Source: Atrichornis clamosus
Lineage: Eukaryota > Chordata > Aves > Passeriformes > Menuridae
Direction: 5' to 3'
Length of the DNA: 64,000 nt
Assembly (NCBI GenBank): GCA_013400975.1
Contig: WBMZ01009035.1
Location: 46,991-110,990, forward strand
A program made the position numbers and the translations under genes. Positions 12,100 to 24,470 of the stretch are shown here, in pieces (positions within the stretch are counted from its first letter, which is position 1; each line of letters opens with the position of its first letter). The notes beneath the pieces are model-generated. The model had not been told where the DNA came from. It worked only from the letters and a program-made list of their open reading frames with translations, and made no database searches.

Positions 12100-15000
12100 G
12101 ACTCACAGAGCTTAACAGTGGATCAGAACACCCATTTAAGTGTCAGTGCCAATGCTGCTAATACCGATCCTATTAAACTGCACATAAACTTCTTTAGACA
12201 CTTAAGAGATACACATCTCTTTAGTAATAGATTTCAGTGTTCCTTTGGACTACTTTGTCCAGGAGGACAGTAATATCTAGGTTGCTCATGGAAGATAATA
12301 CATTTGCCTTACTTTTTCCTTCTTTCTAGGAAATAATTGTAAATTATTTTTCCTTATAAAAGGGAAGCTTTCAGAAAATGGGATTGTTTGGACTGAATCT
12401 TGCAGTTCTAGATAACTGCAGACACTTACCTGCCAGGTAGATAATCCTGTTTCAGATGCTGTCAAGCTTTCTGAAAAGAGTTTGATAATATTGTATCTTA
12501 GATATAGAAATAGAAAGTCTGGATTCATACTAGATTTTATTACGGTTGCTGCATCTGTAAATGGGAGATGACATTGCAGTAATGCATCTCCCACAAATCT
12601 TTTGTTTATGGATTGCGTGTGATTTCAAGAACAATGTTAATTGCTTGAAGAGGAAGAATATGCAGTGAAAACATGGTATGACAAGTTCCTTTGAAAGAAA
12701 AAGCAGCTTAACCACCTCAACATTTATTTGGGAAAGGACTGCATTACTAATGCCCACAGGAACTTACTGAAAGTCTCTGTCTTACACACAGGCATGATAT
12801 ACCTTATCCCAAAATGGCAATATCTTATTTAGCTGTGAGGTAGTAGTTTCAGACTCCCCACTCCCTTTCAGTGCAGACCTCAGTGGGAGCCTGGACCTCT
12901 GTGTGAACAAATTACTGAGTTATTTGGCTTGAAATGCCAGCACTAGCTTCCTCCCCTCTTTATCTCATCTGTTTTGTGCCAGTTCAAGTGTACAAGAGAA
13001 TTGGTTGAATTAGGCATGGCCTCAGTAGTTCCACCAAAGCTGTCATGTGAAGACCAAAACAGCAGAGAGCGGTGCTGGCTGCATGGGCACAGAGAAACCA
13101 CTATCACAGATGACTGTATTTACTGAATCTTTTGTGATTACATATAGGAGTGCAAAGTATGGTTGAACTCTTTCACACCTGCTGGGCCTGCTTTGGTTGT
13201 CTTCTTAAGCCTACAGGCTTCTGAGAGATCCCTTATTATGGGGGATCCCATAATATGGTCCCTTCTTATCTCAAAAGCATAATGAAAAGAAAGAGGCTCG
13301 GGAAAACCTGATGACATTATAGAAACACAATAAGGTCACAAGACTGCTTAGTACTTTTTTTCTCAGTTGAGAAAATGTCAGTTACACTTATGTCTGAAAC
13401 TCCAGGTGATCAGAAGAATTAAAGGCATTTGCAGTGGCAGACTGAAATTTCTGATGAGATTATTTTCTGAATGTTTTGGAATGCAGTTAAAAATTCCCTG
13501 TACTTGCTAACCCACATTCAATCATTAGAAAGCAGTGATAACACTGAAATGCAAAAGTTCATATTCAAAGAGCCTCGTTACCTGTCAGCAGTGCTGTATG
13601 GAACCTTAGGAGAAATGATGTAAGGGAATTGTAAATGTATGTCATACTGGGAATACGGAGATGACTGCCATCCTCTGCCTATGGGAAAGTATTTGAACAT
13701 CATGTGTCAGCATCTTCTGTACCTTTTAAAGATACTGAACAAAACTGAACAAACTGCCAGTCTGGGCATTTCTAATTAGATGTGCAGCACAGATATATTA
13801 CACACAAGAATATTTCATAGCAAACCACACAGGTTATTTAGCAAAACTGCCTAGTACAGTAAGCTGTGCAATACAGTCATATAACAAAATAATTTGGCTG
13901 CAGTGTCCGAGATCTTCAACAAAGATGCTGGGATAAAACAATTAAGAATTTAAACCAGAGTAGGTGTTGATACCTAAAATGGAAAGGAGATGTATGAAAA
14001 TCCTAACACGAGGTGAGCCATTCGAAGTCTGAGAAGTCTGAACTCCAAAACCAATTGTGTTTTTCTCTTTTAGTCTTAATTTACTCGAATACCTAGAGGT
14101 ACACATTTGCAGATGCTCAGAATTTGCTTTGTCCTAGAAAGTATGATCAGAAGGCATTTGGCACATCCTTAAGGTAGCTAGCTGTGAACAGAATGTATGT
14201 ATTTGTCATCACTGTTTTTAAAAGTTCAAAGTAGCTCTGAGATCATAATTTAGAAAACATACTTCTCTCAAGCCTATATGATACACTAAGCTGTAATTAC
14301 AGGTCCAGTGGTATTTCAGCATGCATACATGCTTTCCTGTCTGGATTTTGTCTGTTCCTTTCTTCCTCTGTGGCCTAACAAAAAAGTGAGCATTACGAAT
14401 GTTACATTGTTCCCCTACTCTTATAAAATGGCTTGCAAAATGTTCTTTACTTCATTCCAGGTTAATGCTGTTAATGCTACATCATCTGGTACAACAGATT
14501 AAGTTGTATCCTGTCACCAACACTTGGAAACACCTATTCTAGAAGACCTTGGGTGGAACCACTGCCTGATCCTGCTTTCACCAGTCATAGCTGCAGTGAT
14601 CAACAAAATGACCCAGAAAGAAAAGCAATCTTCCCTGCGGCCCCCAGAGAGCCCCAATAGAGAGTTAATGGTTCTCCCATAGCTGCAGTTATTTGTACCC
14701 ACTAGCTGACAATGTCTGCATATTGGCTATATTCAAGCTAGGCATCTCCCTACACAGAAATTGGCTTTATGTCACTTTCAAAGCCACATAAATAATCCCA
14801 TAATCCAATCTCTAGGAGGCAGAAAACTGCAATGGGGGGTTTTGGTGCAAAAAGGCATTTGCAATCAAAAATTTTTGAGTTCCTCCAAGGTACTCCTTGT
14901 GTTACAAGAGTGCTCCTGTGCTACAGATCTAGCCCTAAATTTCTTTGCTCAGAAATAAGATATATTCCAAGTATTATCACTGACATAACTCATAAAATTT

Positions 15001-15855
15001 ATTGCATTGCTATTTTGAAAATTCTGGCAAGGCATTTTTAGGATAATGATGTTATTTCTAGAAAGGATACTTTCTATGCTTAAGTAAATAACATTCTGAA
15101 AATGTGCTTACGCATTACACAGGCAACAAGAAATTTGTAGCTGCCAATTTGTTCTAAGCTATCAGTTTGAGGCACCAAAATTATCTTGGACTAATTTGTT
15201 TTGAAAAAAATATGAAATCATTTTGCTTAACATGCAACAGGGTCATAAAATAATCTGTCATTAAAAAGACACATCTTTCCAAATTTTCAGTTTTACTTCA
15301 CTTCTATTCAAGTTGGAAGAAATATGAAACAATCAGGGATAAAAGGTTCTTCCTGTGGGAGTAAATTACATTTATGCCATCTACCAAACCTTTTTACTGT
15401 GCCAAAATGGTCTAGTGTAATCAGAACTGTGTTTTCTTTTAGCCTACTGGGTTTGTGCCTGATCTGCCATCCTCTTTTGCTTTTGTGAAATGCCTGAAGA
15501 TCTCACAGCTAACAGGCTTGATTCTTTCATGTGCTGTATTTTCCTAGTGATGACTCTTTTCTACCATTCCAAATTCTTCATGTATGTATTGTTTAAGGCA
15601 AAGTTTTCCTTCCTAGGGCCCAGTGAGATGCAGTGAGAGAATGAAAGATGCATCCTCAGAGGAGGGAAAAATTGCTGTCTGAAGGTATCCATCTCTGTAA
15701 TTTAGAGCAGAAACTTACTAAAATAGCTTAGACCTGACACTTAAATTTTGAATGCCTGAACTTTGGTGACATGTACCCTACTTATGTAATTTCCCTACCA
15801 CTATTTAGCAATTATAAACGGAATGAAAATGAACATACATTTTAATCTATCCTAA
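12100..15855. other. Unique AT-rich non-coding sequence
   Basis: No recognisable gene or interspersed repeat is seen here. The small open frames (102 codons at most, 12286-12594 on the minus strand) have no domain I recognise. The only internal structure noted is the 22-base inverted repeat at 13234-13255. Confidence 0.6.
13234..13255. repeat. Short inverted repeat, 9-bp arms
   Basis: TATTATGGG (13234-13242) and CCCATAATA (13247-13255) are perfect inverted copies around a four-base GGAT spacer. An inner GGGATCCC palindrome sits at the centre. Arms this short are expected a few times by chance in 64 kb. Confidence 0.6.
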
Positions 15856-16403
15856 TGTCATGGTTTAACCCCAGTCAGCAGCCAAGTACCACAGAGGCGT
15901 TCACTTACTACCCCAGCAGCAGGATCAGGGAGAGAACTGGAAGGGAAAAAGTGGGAAACTTGTGGGTTCTCATAAATACAGTTCAATAGGGAAAGCAAAA
16001 CAAGGAATTAATTCACTGCTTCCCAAGGTCAGGCAGGTGTTCTGTTCAGCCATCTGCAGGTGAGCAGGGCCCCATTGCATGACTTGGGAAGACAAACGGC
16101 ATCACTCCAAGTGTTCCTCCTTCCTCCTTCTTCCCCTCACTTTTTATACTGATCACGATGTCATATGGTCTAGAATATCCCTTTGGTCATTTTGTGTCAC
16201 CTGTCCCAGCTGTATCTCCTCCCAGCCTCTCTCGCCAGAATGGCAGTACGAAAAGGAGAAAAGGCCTTGGCTCTGTGTAAGGCCTGCTCAGCAACAACAA
16301 AAACATCTCCATATTTTCAGCCCTGTGTTCAGCATAAACCCAAAACATAGCCACATACCAGCCACTCTGAAGGAAATACTCTACCCCAGCAAAAACCAGC
16401 ACA
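15856..16403 (-). mobile_element. Solo ERV LTR (ERVL-like, neoavian TGTC...GACA type), minus sense
   Basis: On the plus strand the element opens with TGTCATGGTTTAACCCCAG and closes with a decayed form of the usual CAGCTGAAACCAGGACA end, so its transcriptional sense is minus. A TATA box in the right orientation lies at 16141-16148, next to a decayed CRE-like TGACGTCA site (TGACATCG). The poly(A) signal region is degraded. The flanks are CCTAA (15851-15855) and CATAA (16404-16408), a 5-bp duplication with one change, which fits the 5-bp duplications of class III (ERVL) elements. No internal retroviral region is attached, so this is a solo LTR left by recombination. The family assignment is from memory of this widespread avian LTR and should be treated as approximate. 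The 109- and 128-codon open frames crossing it are not genes. Confidence 0.82.
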
Positions 16404-19400
16404 CATAAGGACCCCAAATATTGTACTTCTAAAATTTTCCTAGGTATCCTGAGAAAGATCAGACCAAATTGTGGGAATCCTTCAGAGGTGATGCAATACT
16501 CCTTACAATGTCTTTGGATCCCTGGAACCATGTGATATGTTGAGCCAAATTCAAACCTCAAGATTTCTTGCATTCAAAATGCTCCTATCCTCAAGTGAAA
16601 GAAATGGGGATTTAAAAATAGGGAAAGAAAAATCCTCTTTCAGTTAAACAATGTCAATAAGTATGGTTATGAAAACATCTGAGACTGGAGAAGAGACCAT
16701 AAGACTGCCCAGGGAAGGAGCCAGGCTGTGACTTCAAATAATAGGAGCACAGGGAACCATTTAGAAAGGAAGACTTCTATTCCTGTCATTAAATAAAAAA
16801 CTCTGGAAGTATGAAAGGGGAAAAAAGACCTTGTTAGTAATGTAAATGATGTTAATTAAAATGCAGTGAAAAAATTAGTTCCTTTGTGGCCCAGAATCAA
16901 CATTTTGAAAGAAAAAGCAAGTGGATTTTGCACTGTTACCAATTGATTAATAAATCTCAGTCCTGACAGGCAAAGGTAAGGGTATAAACTCAAGAACTAC
17001 TGACCTGCTACAATGATAGTCCCAAAAACTAGCCCTTTCTTCCCACTTATGATGAGATCTACAGCTAAAATACTATCCCTGATTACAACAACAGGGTTAG
17101 TAAAACATGGAATTGAAACAGGATTTCATTTTCTTCCTCAGCCTTCTCCAGAATCTGCCTGGGGAAATGCATGAAACTGCCTATCTGTCTGTGTGTGAAA
17201 ACTGACAGGGTAAACAGGCTAATCAGCTCCAACCATGCCTTTTGCAATCAGAATCTCCAGAGGATTGCACACACTTTTTCCACCCTGTTTCTTTTGAAAT
17301 TAAGCACTCATATTACACAGACAATCTGCATTGAATTAGTTACAACTCTGAGCAAGCACCAACCCAACAAATTTAGGCAAGTCTGCTTGTCAACTTTGTT
17401 TTTTAAATCTCTGCAGTAACACACGTGCCCCTTGCAGCATTGCCTGTGGCAGCTTTCTTACGTTTCTTAGGCTCTTCGGAATAGTACGTCCACCACATGG
17501 CATATTCAAGCAAGAAGTTGGTTAGTTCAAATTATTTTAATATCAACATTCAAATCTTGACCTCTTTCTTTCCCAGGAAGTAGAACCTGATAACTAACAA
17601 GATACCATGGTACCCTGACAGTACTTTTCATGAGAAGAAACTGTGAATCTTTATAGCCAAGACCTTTACCTACAGGAGAATACTTGCCCAGAATTAGAGG
17701 TGTGGGGAACAGTAAAATTTATTTGCAGGGACTCCATCCTCACCCACTGGCATCCTAACATGTGGCCACATCTTTGCATGGCTGTGTCACATGTTGCTGA
17801 GGCAAAAGCTTTGCAGGGCCATCGCATATATGGGGTGCTCCCCCTGGGGGGCTCCACTGAAATGCCAGATTTAGCAGGTTTAGTTTTAATCATGGTCTCA
17901 CAGAATTTTGTCTTCTGTGCGAAAAGGTTTGGGGGGATTCTTCTGCAAGTAAAACCTGCCTGGGAAGACAGGTAAATTTGGAGGTTAATTCCACGATAGA
18001 GAGACAAAAAGATAAATAATTCTCTCCTTTTTTTTCCTTTTTTCTTTTTCTGTAGCATTTATGTGTTTATTGAGTTGTTATGACTCCATTCTGTATTCTT
18101 AGCTAAGGGTGTTAAACATCATCCTATAAAGGTTTAGGTGAATCCACCCATGAGAGCAGGAATGCCTCAGGTGGCCCCCCCAATCATGCCCTAAGGACCT
18201 GTGCTCTATCCGTGTACAAAACTGTGTTGCATCCTGGACAATGCAGCCCTGACCTTGAATGTTCCAATACAGAGACATACCGGAGTGCCCATTTTCTGAA
18301 AAAGGTCCACATCTGCTTTTCCAGTGCAGGGAATTCCAAGCTCATGGGCTTGAAGCTGTCTGCAAACAGGTCAAGTCAATAGGGTTCAAGGCAAGCCACA
18401 GGGTTGCCTGCTCATATTGGTGGCTCAGACAAAATCATGTCTTCTTGCCTGCCAGTATAAACATTGTTCCTTTGCTTCTCTGTTCCTGATTGATTCAGGA
18501 CCCTTTTCAGTGAACTGGGACATGAAGATCCCATTCAGAAAAATCCAGGTTAAGCTGAACGCCTGGATGGTAACTGAAGTGGCAGACAATGAGGTAATTT
18601 CGTGAGTGAGGACTGTTGCAATGACTGGCCCTCCTTGAGGCTACAGTTCTCAGCAAACAGAAGTGTGATTTTTAATTTATTATTCAACTCAGGTACACAT
18701 AAAAGCAAAGTGTATCAGGAATTAGAGAGTTTTATTTCATCAGAGATTTTTCCTATATCATAATTATAATGATTCTGTGTCATTATTAATACCTTAAATA
18801 AAGTTTACTTTCAACAAGGTTTGACTATGTGTGTAATAACATTGGTTTTGATTTACTCCAAGCTGACAATGTCATAAAGCCATCACAGTAGGTGGAAGGA
18901 TGTTTCTGCAGTCTACTATTCTCAAATTCATCTTTTGTATTTTTTTACACCCTACCATGTTACTTTGCTCGTTGTGGTTGGAGTGATATACTGAATAAAA
19001 CGAACAATTGAATGAAGACGTATATGTTCCATTATTACTCATCAATCTGAGTATACACAGGTAAAGAAAACATGTCAGCTTGTGAATGGCAAAATGTGTC
19101 CTTCTTTTACTCACTTTTCTTTCACTGAAGAATCACAGCCCTCCACACACCATATCAATGAAAATCTCTGGAAGCAACCTGCAGTAAAACTGTAAAAGCT
19201 ACAGACATGTCCTACCTGCTTTTATATATTTCTCTTAGGGAACACACAGCAAAATGACTTCATGGGCTAGCAATCTGTCAACATGGTTAGCAGGCATCCC
19301 ATGAGGATCTTACGGGACATAACAGATGCCCCTGCCACCAATTCTTCAATGTCAGTAACACTAGCAAAATGAAAGCTGTAGAAGGCTTCCCTACCTGTAC

Positions 19401-20964
19401 TGCTTTCATCTGTTAGAGGGATATACCCCTTAGAAAAGAATTCAGAAAAGAGCAAAATTGAGTCATGCTGAAGAACTGCTTCTGTTAAGACTATATATGA
19501 GAAGCATTCTTCAGCCAAGATGCCACATATATTAAAATGGTGATACACAGGGACTGGTGATAGGTGCCCATTTGTGAGAATGAGATAATGTATTACTTTC
19601 CTCAAAGTAGGCAGACTGCTTATTACATTTAACTTGTCACCTGTGTCTTCTGGCAGTGCCAGTGACAAAGAAAATTGCCTGGGTTTGAGCCATATTGGAA
19701 CAAGAAATGAGGTAAACAATGACATTAAAAAGTAATTCTCTGCGATGGCTTTTCTTTTTACTAAGTCATTTTAATATACTATTCTGCACATGTAAATTAT
19801 GTGGTATAGTCATAAAAGGCTCTTGCCTTGAATTACTTATATTATTTGCTGGACTATTCAGGCTGTTATTATAACAGGTATATAGTCAAACTGGCAAGCC
19901 ACAGTCATTTGAGTAGATTGATAGATCTGTTAAGAAAAAGACCCCGAGGTGTTGAAGCTTCTGGTGTAAGCAGGTTCACAGAACAGGGTATGGTGGACTT
20001 TCACACTACTAGAAAAATACATTCTAAAGCAAAATACATACACAGTAAATTTTACTGCAGCATGAGCTGAAATCCAAGCAAGTCAAGAAAGGCATCAGTA
20101 ATTTTTAAGAAAGTATATCCTTGGCAACATAAGAATTGGGTCTGAAGTCTTTTACCCCTGGCATAGTACAAACAGAATTCAAACACCAGCACTCACTGGT
20201 GCAGAACTAGCAGATGGACTATACCCAAAAGGCAGAAATTAAGCATCTAAGCCTTATCTGAAATTGGACTTTCAGCACACAAGTTCAAAATGACATGGTC
20301 CTTGAAGACCTACCTGCACCCCAGACTTTAAGTAGAGTCGGTTCATATAATCAAGTGAGAATAATCAATAGATTTATGCTTTCTTATGACTGCACTTCTC
20401 AACTCACTGCTCCTGCCTAACCTTAATTGGAAAAGTCGGTAGAAAAATGCTGTGGATGAGAGCCTTAAAGTAATCACTGTAGTAGATGTTTTTGAAAATA
20501 TGCAATTGCTAACATGAGATTAAGAATCATCATAAAGTAAGCAGCAATTACTGTTTCTTTTAAAAATGTTGGACCACAGTATAGGGAGTATTCTCTATAC
20601 TGAGATTCCTCAGACTGAGCCAAATCTGTTATGCTGTCTACCTCTGATGGAAAAAACTAAACACAGCTTCATCTACATTTCTATGTTTCTTCCTGTTATA
20701 ACAGCTATGACAAGACTGGAGTGAGCAAAACACCAGTGGCACCACCAGTCTTACTGCTTGACTGCTACCATCAATGAGAAATTAATGAAGCCATAGCTGA
20801 GAAAATGGCAGAAATCTTCTCTCACCTTCCCCTTCCCAAGCCCCCGGTGTAAAAGAAGTATTAGGGTGGCCTGAGAGTCACTGAAGTAGTAGTGCATCTG
20901 ACAATTCAGCCTAATGCTTGTAATTGGACTCACGACTGTCTCTTCATGCCTGAGAGCAACACTC
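16404..20964. other. Unique non-coding sequence
   Basis: No gene or interspersed repeat is recognised. The longest open frame of the whole window is here (19267-19725, minus strand, 152 codons). It has no domain, signal peptide or composition I can assign, and a frame of that length is expected about once by chance in AT-rich DNA of this size. Another frame at 17643-17975 (plus, 110 codons) is likewise unassigned. Confidence 0.55.
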
Positions 20965-21090
20965 TTTGGCATTTGTGCAGTCATCTATGCTAGTCCAAAG
21001 GGGTAGATAAATCAATGGTCTGGAAAATAAGGCTTCATGGCTGGTTTATATTCATTTTGCATAGGTACAAATGACTGCACAAGTGCCAAA
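20965..21090. repeat. Long inverted repeat, 20-nt arms plus 6-bp inner arms
   Basis: The left arm 20965-20984 and the right arm 21071-21090 are inverted copies with 19 of 20 identities. The one difference (T against C) becomes a U-G pair in plus-strand RNA, so all 20 positions pair. After six unpaired bases on the right side (21065-21070), CTATGC (20985-20990) pairs with GCATAG (21059-21064). The intervening 68 bases show no further strong pairing. No target-site duplication is evident outside the arms. It could be a MITE-like DNA-transposon relic, a hairpin RNA gene, or an inverted local duplication. Confidence 0.65.
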
Positions 21091-21822
21091 TGATAAAACA
21101 TCAGATCTGCATAGGTGTTAAATAAAGAGCAAATAGTCTCCACTTTATTTCCAAGTATAATCAGTTTGATTGAGTACAAGAAACTTCAGTATAGCTCATG
21201 GCTAATACATGAATAGTAACACATAGTAATACATGAAAACAAACAATACTTCTATTAAACACAAAATACATACATTTCTATAATATCTGAGTTCAATAAT
21301 GTCTGGGACAGATATAATTTGTATTAATCATAAAACTCTACAAATATTGAATGTTTTTTCTGCAGCAGCTAGAATACAGTATGGGTTACTAAAATCAATA
21401 GTTAATTGAATTATAACACCATGATTACATTACATGACAGCCATGTACTTACTTGTCAGTCAGCTGTAACTTGTGTTAATAAGATTCACTGAGCTCATTA
21501 TCTTTTGTAGACTGTTAATTTCTGAAAAAAGACCTATAAACAGAAAAGATGTTGTCTTGTTAAGCAAATGCCAGATTGTTATTGAACACTGTACAGGAAT
21601 AATGAAAAGAAATAATTTCCACAAAGAACCTGAAACTATTTGGTTGACCTTTATGATTTCTACTTCTTAATGCAGACAAAATTGGAGAAGGGAAGTCTCC
21701 AGATCCAAGTAGTACTAAAAGCCTTTCAGGTTTTTAATAGATTGAGGAATAACTACTCTAGCGAAACTGTCTATGCTGTATACAGACTTTTTTATTTCTT
21801 GATGAATGACACCCACTTTGAT

Positions 21823-22055
21823 GATCACAGAATCACAGAATGGGTAAGGTTGGAAGGGAATCACAGAACTGGTAAGGTGTCTCCTCCCTGCTTAAAGAGG
21901 GTCACCCTAGAGCACATAGCACAGGATTGCATCCAGACCGCTCTTGAATATCTCCAGTGAGGGAGACTCCACAACCTCTCTGGGCAACCCATCCCAGTGC
22001 ACGGTCACCTGCTCAGTAATAACAACCCCATCTCAACTCAGGCACACCCAGTAAT
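21823..22055 (-). mobile_element. CR1 LINE 3' end fragment, minus strand
   Basis: The plus strand starts with the inverted CR1 tail repeat (ATCACAGAATCACAGAATGG), then GGTTGGAAGGGA. It continues into the 3' UTR text that reads GAATATCTCCAGTGAGGGAG and ACCTCTCTGGGCAACCCATC. The copy is 5'-truncated, as most CR1 copies are, and carries a small rearrangement after about 21862. The outer (5') limit near 22055 is uncertain. It shares diagnostic bases with the copy at 24201-24470, so both derive from the same or sister CR1 subfamilies. Confidence 0.88.
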
Positions 22056-24200
22056 GCAAATGAAGTATCTTAAAACATATTATTAAAAAAACCTATCTGA
22101 ACCACGTAGTTCAGAGCACTATTATACAGGTCCCTGTACAATAAACTTTTCTTTTCTGCCCTCCTCTGCCAAAACAGAAAAATAGCATTCGCCACATTTA
22201 CAAACTTATATACTGAACAACAAAATCCAAAAACCTCACAGTACACCTCCGAAGAACAACGGATATGACTGACCACATGCAGTGCAGCCCGTGGTACTGA
22301 GGAAAAAAGTGGTTCCTAAGACTCTGAGCTTGGGGAAATAGCTTTCTGCTCCAGCATCTGGCAATCATTTCAACACTGAGCACCAGAAGGACACACCAGG
22401 TAAATGTGAGTTTCTCAGTATCACGACGGACTTGAGAGCAGTCCATCCAGCATATAACCTTGTGACCAATGCTCACTGCACCTGAGGAAGGAAGCCAACT
22501 TATGAGGAAAGGGAAAAATATTATTTTCTTCACTTTTTTTCGCTTTCTTACATGTAAAGTATATAACTATTTCAAGATTTGACTAAAATATATTTTCAGT
22601 ATAAATATATGGCTAAAAGAGTGTTTATTACATTCTTTTCAACTCCATTGCAAGAATATCAGAAAGTCTCATCTTCTAGATTTTATTTTGAACACCAAGT
22701 CACCTATATGTGTCATTTGTACAGACTTATCAATCTTCATCTTGAAATGGTTTATGTCCCCACCACTTTTTCTGAAAGGTTACTGAAAATTGTGGATATG
22801 TTATGATTATGAAACTTCTTAATTTCCAGTACCATTTTTATAATCTTTGCTTTCAGCTTAGTTGTTTTGTTTTTCATTTTCCTCTCTCTCAATATTAGAA
22901 ATTGAACTTTTTCTTGTACTTGGTCTGCAAAATTTGACTTCTCATTTTTCTCCTGTAGCATTTCACCACATTTCCCTTGCACTGGCTCAGAAGGTGAGTG
23001 TGGCCCATCAAATTGCACCAAAGACAAAGACAGTGCTATCATTTTAGTCGTGATGTCTCCTTCAACCAGGGGGTGGAGACTCCTCTGCAGCATTGCATTA
23101 GTCACTACTGCAATACTAACAAGCATTGGCCCCAGAACCTTTCTCTGTAGGACACTTCTATTTTCTGATAGTTCCTTTTCAGTACAGGCCACTGAGGCCT
23201 ACCCTAAACAGTTTGTTACAATTCTTACATTACACCTATTCACCTTCAACTAAATTGCTTAATCTTAATCTTAATCTGCTTTGCTCTGGAGTAATTTGAT
23301 ATGAAACAAAAACCACTAAGTCTTATTGAGTTCTAGTGGCACCAAGTTTGCATATCCTCCTACTCATATTGTTTTCCATTTATACAAGTTTTTTTACTTC
23401 TAAGGCTAATGTCTCATCTATAAATACATAGATTATCCACTGGTCTTCCCTAGTGGAGAGTCGCCTGCTGAGTTCAAGCACAGTTTTCCAGTGCCTGTCA
23501 ACATCTAAGATATGTATTACTGCAAAATGATACAGCCCATTATGATACTTTCACCTAATTTCAAGGCTTTTTTTTTTCCTCAGGATGTGCATTTCCATAT
23601 ACTGTTTTTGTGTCATTTCATGAATTATCATTTCAAACTCCATATGTCTTTCTGTAGAAGACCTTTTTTCATAAATTTCTGACTGTGAAAAGCTCATGAT
23701 GGCAAAGTTGGTCACAGAAAGCTTCAGTCTGGAATGCTTTTACATGGCAATTTCTAACTGAGTTTAGAACTACTAAATTTTGCATCCTTCAGTGCGCTTT
23801 TCTAAAAGTGTTTTGTTTCACAAACTAACCATAATAATCCATTATAACCATAATTTTATCAAGGCCTCTATAAATTAATGGAATTGCAAAGTATGCTCTT
23901 CAGCATCAAATAATTCACAAACTCTTCTATATTTTTGACTGTTATGTCTACCTCTTGGTGAGAAACACTTCTCTCAGAAGCTTCATATACAAAGAGTGCA
24001 GTACCCTTCACATTGAAATAAATTTCAGAGTTGCCTTCTTATGGCTTAATTTAGTGAAAACTAAGAAAACAAAATGCCTCAGAACAAGATGTTGTTGGAA
24101 ATGGGCTGAGTGCATTCCTTCTGTTTGCACTTGTTGGTACAAACAGAATTTCAAACACTGTTGATATGATAGATATATGAGCCAATGGTTGGATCATTTC
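22056..24200. other. Mostly unique AT-rich sequence with one CR1-like relic
   Basis: No gene is recognised. The 146-codon minus-strand frame at 22752-23192 is rich in Lys and Glu but has no domain I know, and part of it overlaps the possible CR1 relic near 23.1 kb. A TTAATC triplet repeat lies at 23259-23277. Confidence 0.5.
23085..23250 (-). mobile_element. Possible ancient CR1 fragment (middle of ORF2), minus strand
   Basis: The text GGCCCCAGAACC, then CTGTAGGACACTTCT and later GGCCACTGAGGC, follows the order and spacing of the inverted CR1 stretch between the reverse-transcriptase core and the ORF2 C-terminus. In less decayed copies this stretch reads GGCCCCAGTACTGAGCCCTG. The match is patchy and the limits are guesses. 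It could instead be unrelated unique sequence. Confidence 0.38.
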
Positions 24201-24470
24201 ACAAAATCACAGAATCACAGAATGGGTCGGATTGGAAGAAACCACAGTGGGTGATCTGGTCCAACCTCTCTGCTCAAGCAGGACCTTCTTAGAGCACATG
24301 GTACAGGATTGCATCCGGACAGTTCTTGAATATCTCCAGTGAGGGAGGTTTCACAACCTCTTTGGGAAACCTGTCCAATGCTTGGTCACCTGCACAGTAA
24401 AAAGGTGCTTCCTCATATTTAGGTGGACCTCCCTGGGGATCAGTTTCTGTCTGTTGCCTCTTGTCTTGTT
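24201..24470 (-). mobile_element. CR1 LINE 3' end fragment, minus strand
   Basis: The plus strand carries the inverted CR1 tail (AATCACAGAATCACAGAATG), GGATTGGAAGAAACC and TGGTCCAACCTCTCTGCTCA. It then carries the 3' UTR segment with GAATATCTCCAGTGAGGGAG, and ends in the TGTTGCCTCTTGTCTTGT segment. This copy keeps more of the 3' UTR than its relative at 21823 and lacks that copy's rearrangement. The 5' truncation point is near 24470, where the similarity stops. Confidence 0.9.

Noticed and set aside
16079..16573. 109-codon plus and 128-codon minus frames
   Set aside because: Both lie mostly inside the solo LTR and show no protein motif.
18735..18775. Possible CR1 3' tail (AATGATTCTGTGTCATT)
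   Set aside because: Too short, and the preceding bases do not follow the CR1 3' end convincingly.
22752..23192. 146-codon minus-strand frame rich in Lys and Glu
   Set aside because: No recognisable domain, part of it overlaps a possible CR1 relic, and this length is expected by chance at this AT content.
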